Positions 1 through 7,414 of a stretch of DNA of 10,891 nt are shown here, piece after piece. This stretch comes from a bacterium. Its GTDB lineage: Bacteria; Pseudomonadota; Alphaproteobacteria; Rhizobiales; Xanthobacteraceae. Where the stretch lies: the NCBI GenBank assembly GCA_029946075.1, contig JAQSDT010000776.1:1-10891 (forward strand), given 5' to 3'. The number at the start of each line of letters is the position of its first letter. The stretch's first letter is position 1. The notes beneath the pieces were generated by a model. It did no database searches. It worked only from the letters and a program-made list of their open reading frames with translations, and was not told the DNA's origin. The translations under genes were made by a program, and so were the position numbers.

Positions 1-2
1 AC

Positions 3-1616
3 CGCACGTCGGTCACCGCGCGCGAATGGGGCGCCTACCCCATCATCAAATTCCCCGAAGTGCCCAAGATCGACGTGCTGATGCTGCCGCGACAAGACCA
101 GCCGCCGCTTGGGGTCGGCGAGTCAGCCTCCGTGCCCAGTGCAGCGGCGATTGCCAACGCGATCTTCGATGCGACCGGCGTGCGCTTTCGCGAGTTGCCA
201 TTCACGCCGGAGCGGATCTTGCGGGGGCTGCACGGCGAGCAACCACCGACTCCCGCAGCTTTGCCGCAGCCAGCTTCTGTACCGCAGCCTGACGTGAACC
301 GATGGCGCAATCCGTTCGCCGGCCGGCGCGGCATGCTCGCAACCGCCGCAGCACTCTGCGCCGCCGCGATCGGCATCGGCGCGGCCGTGCTGCCGTGGCG
401 CGCCATCGCGCCGATCGCGCGGCCGGATGCGTCCGTCTATTCGGCCGCGACCATCGCCCGCGGCCGGCAACTCGCCGCGCTCGGCGATTGCGCGGTGTGC
501 CACACATCGGTGAACGGCATTCTCAATGCCGGCGGCCGGCCGCTGGAAACGCCGTTCGGCACGATCTACTCAACCAACATCACCCCCGATGTCGACACCG
601 GCATCGGCGCATGGTCCTACCCCGCCTTCGAACGCGCGATGCGCGAGGGTATCCATCGCGACGGCCGGCATCTGTATCCGGCATTTCCGTACACGCATTT
701 CGCCAAAACCGCAGACGCCGACATGCAGGCGCTCTACGCCTGGCTGATGGCGCAGTCGCCGGTGCGGACGGAAACGCCGAGCAATACGCTCGCCTTCCCG
801 TTCAATTTGCGCCCGCTGATGGCCGGATGGAACGCGCTGTTCCACACGCCGTCCACGTTCCGGCCCGATCCGGCGAAATCCGAGATCTGGAATCGCGGCG
901 CCTATCTGGTCGAAGGGCTCGGCCATTGCGGCGCCTGCCATTCGCCGCGCAATGGGCTCGGTGCGGAAGTGACGAGCGCTCACCGCGCCGGCGGGTTCGC
1001 CGACGGCTGGGAAGCCCCTGCCCTGACGTCGCTGTCGCGCGCGCCGATTCCCTGGAGCGAGGACGAACTGTTCGCCTATTTGCGCACCGGCGAGTCCCGC
1101 CTTCATGGCGTCGCCGCGGGGCCGATGGCGCCCGTCGTGAAGGAACTGGCAGCGCTGCCGGATTCCGATATCCGCGCCATGGCGGTCTATCTCGGCTCGT
1201 TCAACGACAGGGCAATCGACAAGCCGGCGCAGGAAGCCCTCGCCGCCAGGCTCGAAGCCTCGACCGCCACGCGCAATCTGGCGGCCTCCAGCGTGGGTGC
1301 CCGGCTCTATCAGGGCGCCTGCGCGGTCTGCCACGAGGTCGGCGGCGCGCCGATGTTCGGCAGCCGCCCCTCGCTGGCGCTGAACAGCAATCTGCACAGC
1401 GCGGTTCCCGACAATCTGATCCAGATCATCCTGCACGGCATCAAAACGCCTGCGGTGACCGATCTCGGCTATATGCCCGCCTTCAAGGACAGCCTGACCG
1501 ATGGCCAGGTCGCCGACCTCGCCTCCTATCTGCGGCGCCAGTTTGCCCCCAACCAGCCCGCTTGGGCCGACATTCAGGCCACGGTCGGTCGTATCCGGCT
1601 GGAAACGGCCCGCTGA
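3..1616 (+). CDS. Molybdenum hydroxylase large subunit C-terminus fused to three cytochrome c domains (partial, 5' end outside window)
   Basis: The frame is open to the left edge, so the true start lies upstream; a GTG at position 60 is internal. 537 residues are visible. Residues 1-75 are the end of a xanthine dehydrogenase-family molybdopterin subunit, with PPLGVGES holding the expected catalytic Glu (residue 40). A low-complexity linker leads to one hydrophobic membrane helix (about 111-132). Three c-type haem sites follow: CAVCH at residue 163, CGACH at 309 and CAVCH at 440. Likely Met sixth ligands are visible in domain 2 (GPMAPV) and domain 3 (GYMPAF). Domain 1 has YPAFPY where related alcohol-dehydrogenase cytochromes have YPAMPY. 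The architecture matches nicotinate dehydrogenase NicB and IorB-like enzymes, which hydroxylate an N-heterocycle or oxidise an aldehyde and send electrons through the haems to the respiratory chain. The haem domains should be periplasmic. A 2Fe-2S partner is expected upstream. The substrate cannot be read from this fragment. Confidence 0.9.
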   Translation, partial: RTSVTAREWGAYPIIKFPEVPKIDVLMLPRQDQPPLGVGESASVPSAAAIANAIFDATGVRFRELPFTPERILRGLHGEQPPTPAALPQPASVPQPDVNRWRNPFAGRRGMLATAAALCAAAIGIGAAVLPWRAIAPIARPDASVYSAATIARGRQLAALGDCAVCHTSVNGILNAGGRPLETPFGTIYSTNITPDVDTGIGAWSYPAFERAMREGIHRDGRHLYPAFPYTHFAKTADADMQALYAWLMAQSPVRTETPSNTLAFPFNLRPLMAGWNALFHTPSTFRPDPAKSEIWNRGAYLVEGLGHCGACHSPRNGLGAEVTSAHRAGGFADGWEAPALTSLSRAPIPWSEDELFAYLRTGESRLHGVAAGPMAPVVKELAALPDSDIRAMAVYLGSFNDRAIDKPAQEALAARLEASTATRNLAASSVGARLYQGACAVCHEVGGAPMFGSRPSLALNSNLHSAVPDNLIQIILHGIKTPAVTDLGYMPAFKDSLTDGQVADLASYLRRQFAPNQPAWADIQATVGRIRLETAR

Positions 1617-1667
1617 CCTGTCCAAAACCCACTGGTTGGGCGGCTTCCGGCACGGTAAAGTTCCGCC

Positions 1668-2972
1668 ATGGCAGTGACCGATATTGCATCCCGAACCTAC
1701 AATCATGGCTGGCGGCTCGATCCGATCGTGCGCAGCCTGCTGGACACGGATTTCTACAAGCTGCTGATGCAGCAGATGATCCGCGACCTCTATCCGGATC
1801 AGCGCGTCACCTTTTCGGTGATCAACCGCTCCAGGCATGTCCGCCTCGGCGAGATCATCGACGAGGGCGAGTTGCGCGCGCAGCTCGACCATGCGCGGAC
1901 CATTCGCTTCACCAAGAAGGAACTGATCTGGCTCGCCGGTAACACGTTCTACGGCAAGACCCAGATGTTCTCGCCGGATTTCATCCACTGGCTCGCCAAT
2001 TTCCGCCTGCCCGAATACGAGCTGCACAAGGTCGACGGTCAGTACGAACTGCACTTCCACGGGCCGTGGACCCACACCACGATGTGGGAAATCCCCGCGC
2101 TCGCGATCATGAACGAGCTGCGCTCGCGGCAGGCGACCAAGGGTCAGGGCCGTTTCGTGCTCGACGTGCTCTATGCCCGCGCCAAGGCCAAGCTGTGGTC
2201 CAAGGTCGAACGGCTGCGCAAGCTCGAAGGCTTGCGCCTGTCGGATTTCGGCACCCGCCGCCGCCACGGCCATTTGTGGCAGCGCTGGTGCGTCGAGGCG
2301 GTCAAGGAAGGGCTGGGCTCGTCCTTCACCGGCACCTCAAACGTGCTGCTCGCGATGGACAACGATCTCGAAGCGATCGGCACCAACGCGCATGAATTGC
2401 CGATGGTCGCCGCGGCCCTCGCCAAATCCGACGAGGAGTTGCGCTGGGCGCCCTACCGTATTCTCGATCAATGGCGCCATACCTATGGCGGCAACCTCCT
2501 GATCGCCCTGCCCGACGCCTTCGGCACCAAACCGTTTCTGCGCGACGCGCCGGACTGGGTCGCCGACTGGACGGGCTTCCGCCCCGACAGCGCGCCGCCG
2601 ATCACGGCCGGCGAGGACATCATCAAATGGTGGAAGCAGAAGGGCCGCGATCCCCGCGAGAAGCTGCTGGTGTTCTCCGACGGCATGGATGTTTCCTCGA
2701 TCGAGGAAACCTATCGCCACTTCGCCGGCCGCGTTCGTATCTCGTTCGGCTGGGGCACCAACCTCACCAACGATTTCGTCGGCTGCGCGCCGGATGGTTC
2801 GGCCGATCTCGATCCGATCTCGCTGGTCTGCAAGGTGACATCGGTCGACGGACAGCCGGCGGTGAAGCTGTCGGATAATCCCGAGAAGGCCACCGGCAGT
2901 CCGGCCGAGGTCGAACGTTATCTGCGCGTGTTCGGCAATGCCGGCCGCGTCCGCACGCCCGTGCACGTCTGA
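1668..2972 (+). CDS. pncB: Nicotinate phosphoribosyltransferase
   Basis: This 434-residue cytoplasmic enzyme converts nicotinate and PRPP (with ATP) to nicotinate mononucleotide, the entry step of the Preiss-Handler NAD salvage route. The N-terminal motif LLDTDFYKLLMQQ (about 24-36) is typical of the family. So are SDFGTRRRHG (from residue 192), FTGTSNV (220-226) and GTNAHE, whose His242 corresponds to the autophosphorylated histidine. The C-terminal half has the FSDGMD and SFGWGTNLTNDF phosphate-binding segments. Length is normal for the bacterial PncB family and no motif is missing. The ATG at 1668 starts the conserved protein; the Shine-Dalgarno is weak. It lies 51 bases after the molybdenum hydroxylase/cytochrome gene in the same direction, so co-transcription is possible. 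If that oxidoreductase acts on nicotinate, the two would use the same substrate. That link is inference. Confidence 0.96.
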   Translation: MAVTDIASRTYNHGWRLDPIVRSLLDTDFYKLLMQQMIRDLYPDQRVTFSVINRSRHVRLGEIIDEGELRAQLDHARTIRFTKKELIWLAGNTFYGKTQMFSPDFIHWLANFRLPEYELHKVDGQYELHFHGPWTHTTMWEIPALAIMNELRSRQATKGQGRFVLDVLYARAKAKLWSKVERLRKLEGLRLSDFGTRRRHGHLWQRWCVEAVKEGLGSSFTGTSNVLLAMDNDLEAIGTNAHELPMVAAALAKSDEELRWAPYRILDQWRHTYGGNLLIALPDAFGTKPFLRDAPDWVADWTGFRPDSAPPITAGEDIIKWWKQKGRDPREKLLVFSDGMDVSSIEETYRHFAGRVRISFGWGTNLTNDFVGCAPDGSADLDPISLVCKVTSVDGQPAVKLSDNPEKATGSPAEVERYLRVFGNAGRVRTPVHV

Positions 2973-2990
2973 AGCCACAGATTCTTTGTT

Positions 2991-3044
2991 TTGACGCGTT
3001 TTCTTGACGCGAACCGGATTCACTTCGCTTGAAAGCGCTATAGT
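2991..3044. repeat. Element E: small nested palindromic repeat upstream of metY, possibly carrying promoter sequence
   Basis: The 104-base gap between pncB and metY holds a nested inverted repeat. The outer arms are gcgttttc (2996-3003) and gaaagcgc (3031-3038), with 7 of 8 pairs. The inner arms are gcgaa (3009-3013) and ttcgc (3024-3028). Two ttgacg hexamers (2991 and 3004) and a tatagt hexamer (3039-3044) resemble sigma-70 boxes, but the ttgacg-to-tatagt spacing (29 and 42 bases) is too long for a standard promoter, so promoter activity is only a possibility. I recall very similar sequence as a dispersed motif in Bradyrhizobium genomes; that is memory, not a search. Confidence 0.5.
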
Positions 3045-3076
3045 TCCCAGCCACCGACCTAGTTGACGAGATCAGC

Positions 3077-4372
3077 ATGCCCGCACCCAAGCCGCCTGCC
3101 TTCGAAACCCTGAGCCTGCACGCCGGCCAGCGTCCCGATCCTGCCACCGGCGCCCGCGCGGTTCCGATCTATCAGACCACGTCCTACGTGTTCCAGGATT
3201 CCGATCACGCCGCGGCGCTGTTCAACCTGGAACGCGCCGGCCACATCTACACCCGCATTTCCAATCCGACGACGGCGGTGCTCGAGGAGCGATTGTCTGC
3301 ACTCGAAGCCGGTGTCGGCGCGATCTGCACGGCGAGCGGCATGGCGGCGCTGCACCTCGCCATCGCCACGATTCTCAACGCCGGCGACCACATCGTCGCC
3401 TCGTCCTCACTCTATGGCGGTACCATCAACCTGCTGGCGCATACGCTGCCGCGCTTCGGCATCACCACCACCTTCGTGAAACCCCGTGCGCTCGACGAGT
3501 TCCGCGCGGCGATCAGGCCGAATACGCGGCTTGTGATCGGCGAGACCATCGGCAATCCCGGGCTCGAGGTGATGGACATCCCGGCGGTGGCGCAGATCGC
3601 CCATGACGCGAAAATTCCGCTGCTGATCGACAATACCTTTGCGACGCCGTTCCTGAGCCGGCCGATCGAGCTCGGCGCCGATCTCGTGATGAACTCGGCG
3701 ACCAAATGGATCGGCGGCCATGGCATCGCGATCGGCGGCGTCATCGTCGACGGCGGAAGGTTCGACTGGCATGCTTCGGGCAAATTCCCGCAGCTCACCG
3801 AGCCCTATGCCGGCTATCACGGCATCGTCTTCGACGAGCAGTTCGGCCAGGCCGCCTTTATCATGCGTGCACGCACCGAAGGCCTGCGCGATTTCGGCGC
3901 GTGCCTGTCGCCGACCAATGCGTTCCAGCTGTTGCAGGGCGTCGAGACGCTGGGCGTTCGCATGGAACGCCATGTGAGCAATACGCTCGCGGTGCTGCAG
4001 GCGCTCAGCGCCAACAAGGCCGTGGACTGGGTGCTGCATCCGGCACTCGAAAGCCATCCCGACCATGAACTCGCCAAGCGGCTGCTGCCGCGCGGCGCCG
4101 GATCGATCGTCTCGTTCGGCATCAAGGGCGGCCGCACCGCCGGCAAGAAGTTCATCGAGTCGCTTCGGATGATCAGCCACCTCGCCAATGTCGGCGACGC
4201 CAAGACGCTGGTGATTCACCCTGCCAGCACCACACATCAGCAGATGGATGCCGCGCAGCTCAAGGCCGCCGGGATCGGCGAGGAACTGGTGCGGCTGTCG
4301 GTCGGTATCGAAACCGTCTCCGACATCATCGATGATCTCGGCCAGGCGCTCCGCGCATCGCAGAAGGTTTGA
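3077..4372 (+). CDS. metY: O-acetylhomoserine sulfhydrylase (O-acetylhomoserine aminocarboxypropyltransferase)
   Basis: This 431-residue PLP enzyme of the Cys/Met metabolism (cystathionine gamma-synthase) family makes homocysteine from O-acetylhomoserine and sulfide in methionine biosynthesis. It is cytoplasmic and usually a tetramer. Visible landmarks are FETLSLHAGQRPD near the N-terminus, YTRISNPT (Tyr58 and Arg60, which bind PLP phosphate in the neighbouring subunit), SGMAA (Ser87-Gly88-Met89), LYGGT (Tyr113, stacking on the cofactor), IDNTFATP (Asp185, pairing with the pyridine nitrogen) and SATKWIGGHG with Schiff-base Lys210. The length of about 430 and the long insert around FDWHASGKFPQLTEPY favour MetY over the shorter O-succinylhomoserine enzyme MetZ (about 400). 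Acyl specificity is not proven by sequence. The ATG at 3077 begins the conserved N-terminus. The hydrolase gene begins 3 bases after the stop, implying co-transcription. Confidence 0.94.
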   Translation: MPAPKPPAFETLSLHAGQRPDPATGARAVPIYQTTSYVFQDSDHAAALFNLERAGHIYTRISNPTTAVLEERLSALEAGVGAICTASGMAALHLAIATILNAGDHIVASSSLYGGTINLLAHTLPRFGITTTFVKPRALDEFRAAIRPNTRLVIGETIGNPGLEVMDIPAVAQIAHDAKIPLLIDNTFATPFLSRPIELGADLVMNSATKWIGGHGIAIGGVIVDGGRFDWHASGKFPQLTEPYAGYHGIVFDEQFGQAAFIMRARTEGLRDFGACLSPTNAFQLLQGVETLGVRMERHVSNTLAVLQALSANKAVDWVLHPALESHPDHELAKRLLPRGAGSIVSFGIKGGRTAGKKFIESLRMISHLANVGDAKTLVIHPASTTHQQMDAAQLKAAGIGEELVRLSVGIETVSDIIDDLGQALRASQKV

Positions 4373-4375
4373 ACC

Positions 4376-5194
4376 ATGCAGCTCTCCGTCAACGGCATTG
4401 ATACCTTCGTTGCAACCGGCGGCCGCCCGTTCGATGCATCCCTGCCCGCCGTGGTGATGCTGCACGGCGCGGGCTTCGATCATTCGACCTGGGCGCTGCA
4501 CAGCCGCTGGTTCGCGCATCACGGCTATTCCGTGCTGGCGCCCGATTTGCCCGGCCACGGCCGCTCTTCAGGTAGCCCGCTGCCGACCATTGCCGACATG
4601 GCCGACTGGACCGCAGCGCTGATCACGGCTGCCGGCGCCCCGAAGGCGAAGCTGGTCGGCCACTCGATGGGATCGCTGATCGCACTGGAGACGTCGGCAA
4701 GGCATCCCGACAAGGTTTCCGGCCTCGGCCTGATCGGCACCGCGGCGACGATGACGGTCGGACCGGATCTGTTGAAGGCCGCCGAAGCCAACAGTCCCGA
4801 TGCCATCGACATGGTTTCGATCTGGGGCCTCGGCTTCAAGGCCGAACTCGGCGGCAGCCTCGCGCCGGGCCTCTGGATGCACCAGGGCGCGCAGCGCGTG
4901 CTGCAGCTAACGCGGCCCGGCGTGCTCTACAACGACCTCAACGCCTGCAATGCGTATCAGGGTGCGCTCGCCGCCGCGGCGCAGGTCAAGGTGCCGACGA
5001 CGTTCATTCTCGGCGAACGCGACATGATGACACCAGCCAAGGCCGGCAAGACGCTGGCCGCCGCGACGCCGAACGCGCGTACGGTGGTCGTTCCCGGCGC
5101 CGGGCACATGATCATGTCCGAGGCGCCGGACGAATTGCTGGCGGCGTTGCAGTTGTTCTTCTTCCTTCTCCCCTTGTGGGAGAAGGTGGCATAG
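4376..5194 (+). CDS. Alpha/beta-fold hydrolase with a repeat-derived C-terminal tail
   Basis: This 272-residue soluble hydrolase has the oxyanion motif HGAGFDHSTW (from His30), the nucleophile elbow GHSMGS (Ser97), acid Asp216 in ERDMMTP and His244 in GAGHMI. That is a complete Ser-Asp-His triad. The substrate is unknown: esterase, lactonase or C-C bond hydrolase are all possible. It is not a homoserine O-acetyltransferase, being too short and lacking that family's pattern. It starts 3 bases after the metY stop, so translational coupling with metY is likely. It lies convergent to the GMC/P450 operon and could hydrolyse esters made by the BVMO, but that is speculation. Oddity: about the last nine codons and the stop (5164-5194) fall inside palindromic repeat element A. 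The tail LLPLWEKVA is therefore repeat-encoded, and the ancestral C-terminus was probably replaced near residue 262. Confidence 0.9.
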   Translation: MQLSVNGIDTFVATGGRPFDASLPAVVMLHGAGFDHSTWALHSRWFAHHGYSVLAPDLPGHGRSSGSPLPTIADMADWTAALITAAGAPKAKLVGHSMGSLIALETSARHPDKVSGLGLIGTAATMTVGPDLLKAAEANSPDAIDMVSIWGLGFKAELGGSLAPGLWMHQGAQRVLQLTRPGVLYNDLNACNAYQGALAAAAQVKVPTTFILGERDMMTPAKAGKTLAAATPNARTVVVPGAGHMIMSEAPDELLAALQLFFFLLPLWEKVA

Positions 5195-5343
5195 GCGGCC
5201 TACGGCCGCCGTCTCTTGGAACGACGATGCTACGCATCGTCTATGGCGCCGGATGAGGGGTATGCATCCGCGGAGACATACCCCTCACCCGTCTCAATCG
5301 CGCTTCGCACGATTGATCCACCCTCTCCCACAAGGGGAGAGGG
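5164..5343. repeat. Element A: 180-bp multi-hairpin palindromic repeat between convergent genes
   Basis: The terminal arms are 5164-5189 and 5318-5343, complementary at 24 of 26 positions (core ctccccttgtgggaga). Between them lie four more hairpins. They are ggcggcc/ggccgcc with loop tac (5194-5210), acgatgc/gcatcgt with loop tac (5224-5240), an 11-bp perfect stem 5254-5264/5277-5287 (tgaggggtatg) and tcaatcg/cgattga (5294-5300/5310-5316). As single strand this folds into a stem with four side hairpins. It has no coding capacity of its own. The left arm overlaps the end of the hydrolase gene, and the right arm ends 9 bases before the stop of the GMC small-subunit gene on the other strand. RNA from either side would contain the structure, so it could act as a bidirectional terminator or 3'-end stabiliser. 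It resembles a non-autonomous palindromic element. Similar sequence is, from memory, abundant in Bradyrhizobium-related genomes. Confidence 0.8.
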
Positions 5344-5352
5344 GAAGAGAGG

Positions 5353-5796
5353 CTACCGCCGCAGCCCTCCCGCCCTTTGCTTCACCGGATCGAGCAACGA
5401 CCAGTCGCCTTCCGGCAGCACATACCCCTTGGGGAACGGCGCGCGCAGCTCCAGCCCGAGCGAGCGCAGCACACGGTCGTCGCGGTAATAGCATTGCAGC
5501 ACGACGCGAACGAGCGTCGCCGCGGCAGCGCCGCCATTGGCTCGGAATTCCTGCGCGACTGCATCGCGCCGTGCGGCATCGAGCGAGGCGAGCGGCTTAC
5601 CGGCGAGGCGCGCGAGATGGTCGAGCGCCTGGAGCATCGAAGCCGTGTCGCGGCCGAGCGTTGCCAGCATGTCGGCCTGGACGGCGGGATCGTCGGCGCC
5701 GGGCACCTTGTACTCGTCACTGGCGGGTACGATCATCGCGGCGATGGTGCGCAGATCGTCGCGCTGGGCCGGGGTCAGTTGATTTGCTGCGGACAT
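5353..5796 (-). CDS. GMC dehydrogenase small subunit, gluconate 2-dehydrogenase subunit 3-like (gamma)
   Basis: This 147-residue protein begins with LTPAQRDDLRTIAAMIVPAS (7-26), the helical opening typical of gluconate/glucose dehydrogenase subunit 3. A central helical region follows, and the end has VLQCYYRDDRVLRSLG and PFPKGYVLPEGDW. In characterised FAD-dependent gluconate and glucose dehydrogenases this subunit is needed for maturation of the flavoprotein and, with its Tat signal, for its export. No twin-arginine or other signal peptide is visible here, so a cytoplasmic complex is suggested. The ATG at 5794-5796 lies 7 bases after the stop of the GMC gene, giving tight coupling and 1:1 expression. 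No strong Shine-Dalgarno precedes it, which fits coupling. Family assignment rests on the N-terminal pattern and the partner gene; the remainder I do not recognise strongly. Confidence 0.8.
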   Translation of the reverse strand: MSAANQLTPAQRDDLRTIAAMIVPASDEYKVPGADDPAVQADMLATLGRDTASMLQALDHLARLAGKPLASLDAARRDAVAQEFRANGGAAAATLVRVVLQCYYRDDRVLRSLGLELRAPFPKGYVLPEGDWSLLDPVKQRAGGLRR

Positions 5797-5803
5797 CGGG
5801 TTC

Positions 5804-7408
5804 TCAATCGAAGAGGTTGGCGAGGCGTTGCTTCATCTGGTCGGCGATATAGAGCGCAAGCGCCTGGATCGTCGACGTCGGGTTCACGCCGCCTGACGTG
5901 ACGAAGATGCTGCCGTCAACGATGAAGAGGTTCTTCACGTCGTGCGAGCGGCCCCATTCGTTGACCACGGAGCGCGCGGGATCGGTGCCCATCCGCGCCG
6001 TACCGAGCAGATGCCAGCCGCCCCACGGAATCGGATCGTTGAAGCAGATGTCGGTCGCCCCGGCGGCTTCGAGGATTTCGCGGCCGCGCGCAAGGCCATG
6101 GTCCATCATCTTCCGGCTGTTGGCGCTGATCGTGTAGTCGATCTTCGGCGCCGGAATGCCGTGGCCGTCCTTCAGCACCGGATCGAGCGTGACACGATTG
6201 TGTTCTTCCGGAAGATCCTCGCAGATCGCCGACACCGCGAGGCGATGGCCGTTCAGCTTGCGGAACACGCGGTGATGATCCGCGCCCCACGGCAAAATGC
6301 CCTTCTGCTCGCTGGCGACGGCTTCGAATACCGGGCCGGCGCCGCGGCCGAACTGGATGCCGTAGCCGCGGACGAAGCCGCGCGACAGATCCGTGTCGTA
6401 GAACTCCTTGCTCCACAGACAGGTCGGCGGCGCGCGGTTCGAGTCGGTCGGCTCCTTCACGAAACCGTAGATCTGCGCGTAGGGGTGGAACATCAGGTTC
6501 TTGCCGACGAGACCGGACGAATTGGCAAGACCGTCCGGAAAGCGGTTCGACTTCGAGTTCAGCAGCAGCCGCGGCGTGCCGACACCGTTGCAGGCGATGA
6601 TGACGACCTCGGCCGGCTGGAACTGCTCGACGCCGTCCTTGTCGTAATAGACGACGCCCGAGGCCATGCCGTCCTCGTTGGTCAGGATTTCGCGGACACG
6701 GCAGTGAGTTCGCAGTTCGACGCCGGCGCGGATCGCGTGCGGCCAATAGGTAATGTCGGTCGATGCCTTGGCGCCCTGCGCGCAGGCCGGCGTGCAATGG
6801 CCGAGATTGATGCAGCGCGCCCGGCCCTCGTAGTCCATTGTCGCAACCGTCGTATCGGACGGCCACCAGTGCCAGCCGAGCTTGTTCATGGCACTGCCGA
6901 TCAGCGGGCCGGACAATCCGAGCGGCTGCGCCGGCATCGGCGGGTGCGTCAGCGGCGACAGGGGGTCGCCGGACATGCCGGACACGCCCATCATCCGGTC
7001 GTTCTCCTCGAAGAACGGCGTCAGCGCGTCGTAGTCGATCGGCCAGTCATCGGCGACACCGTCGAGCGTCTTCACCTTGAAGTCGCTCGGATGCAGCCGA
7101 GGCCAGTGCGCCGTGTACATGACCGTCGAGCCGCCGACGGCATTGAAGTTGACGACCTTGATCGGCGAATTGTCGTCGTTGATCGGGTAATCTTCGGGCC
7201 GGCGGCGGATGTTCGGGCTGGTCGCCCAGTCGCCATAGAACTGCGCCTCCCAGTCGCGTCCGGTACTCGGATAATCCGACTGGTTCATCCAGCCGCCCTG
7301 ATCGAGACAGAGGATATGCATCTTGGTATCGGCAAGACTCCACGCCACCGCCGCGCCTGAGGCGCCGGCGCCAATGATGAGGACGTCGACGGATTCGTTC
7401 TTCTTCAT
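5804..7408 (-). CDS. GMC-family FAD-dependent dehydrogenase with a putative 3Fe-4S cysteine trio
   Basis: This 534-residue oxidoreductase has an N-terminal FAD Rossmann motif GAGASG (13-18), the GMC segment NFNAVGGSTVMYTAH (87-101), and C-terminal WHLLGTARMGTDP with likely catalytic His466. GGVNPTSTIQALAL follows with Asn509 at the second catalytic position. It should oxidise an alcohol (CH-OH) to a carbonyl; the substrate is unknown. Cys199, Cys205 and Cys209 (in CINLGHCTPAC) have the C-x5-C-x3-C spacing I recall for the 3Fe-4S ligands of bacterial FAD glucose dehydrogenase alpha subunits. This favours electron transfer to a carrier over oxidase activity. There is no signal peptide. The start at 7406-7408 is supported by an AAGGA Shine-Dalgarno (7415-7419 on the plus-strand numbering). 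The gene follows the P450 gene in the same direction with 111 bases between, mostly repeat B, and is coupled to the small subunit downstream. No cytochrome c gene accompanies them. Confidence 0.9.
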   Translation of the reverse strand: MKKNESVDVLIIGAGASGAAVAWSLADTKMHILCLDQGGWMNQSDYPSTGRDWEAQFYGDWATSPNIRRRPEDYPINDDNSPIKVVNFNAVGGSTVMYTAHWPRLHPSDFKVKTLDGVADDWPIDYDALTPFFEENDRMMGVSGMSGDPLSPLTHPPMPAQPLGLSGPLIGSAMNKLGWHWWPSDTTVATMDYEGRARCINLGHCTPACAQGAKASTDITYWPHAIRAGVELRTHCRVREILTNEDGMASGVVYYDKDGVEQFQPAEVVIIACNGVGTPRLLLNSKSNRFPDGLANSSGLVGKNLMFHPYAQIYGFVKEPTDSNRAPPTCLWSKEFYDTDLSRGFVRGYGIQFGRGAGPVFEAVASEQKGILPWGADHHRVFRKLNGHRLAVSAICEDLPEEHNRVTLDPVLKDGHGIPAPKIDYTISANSRKMMDHGLARGREILEAAGATDICFNDPIPWGGWHLLGTARMGTDPARSVVNEWGRSHDVKNLFIVDGSIFVTSGGVNPTSTIQALALYIADQMKQRLANLFD

Positions 7409-7414
7409 TCCAGG

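Noticed and set aside
302..1942. 546-codon plus-strand open frame in another frame
   Set aside because: Arg-rich shadow of the cytochrome fusion running into pncB; the haem motifs and conserved protein are in the other frame.
570..2273. 567-codon minus-strand open frame
   Set aside because: Antisense to the cytochrome domains and pncB; composition is typical of a shadow frame and no motif is seen.
2973..3076. SAM riboswitch upstream of metY
   Set aside because: Methionine genes in alphaproteobacteria sometimes carry SAM-II, but I could not match its conserved core here; the gap is filled by element E.
3407..4558. 383-codon minus-strand open frame
   Set aside because: Antisense to metY and the hydrolase start; no recognisable protein.
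5164..5343. CRISPR array or insertion sequence
   Set aside because: Repeats are inverted and nested rather than regularly spaced direct repeats, and no transposase or cas gene is present.
5942..7360. 472-codon plus-strand open frame
   Set aside because: Antisense to the GMC dehydrogenase; Arg/Val-rich shadow.
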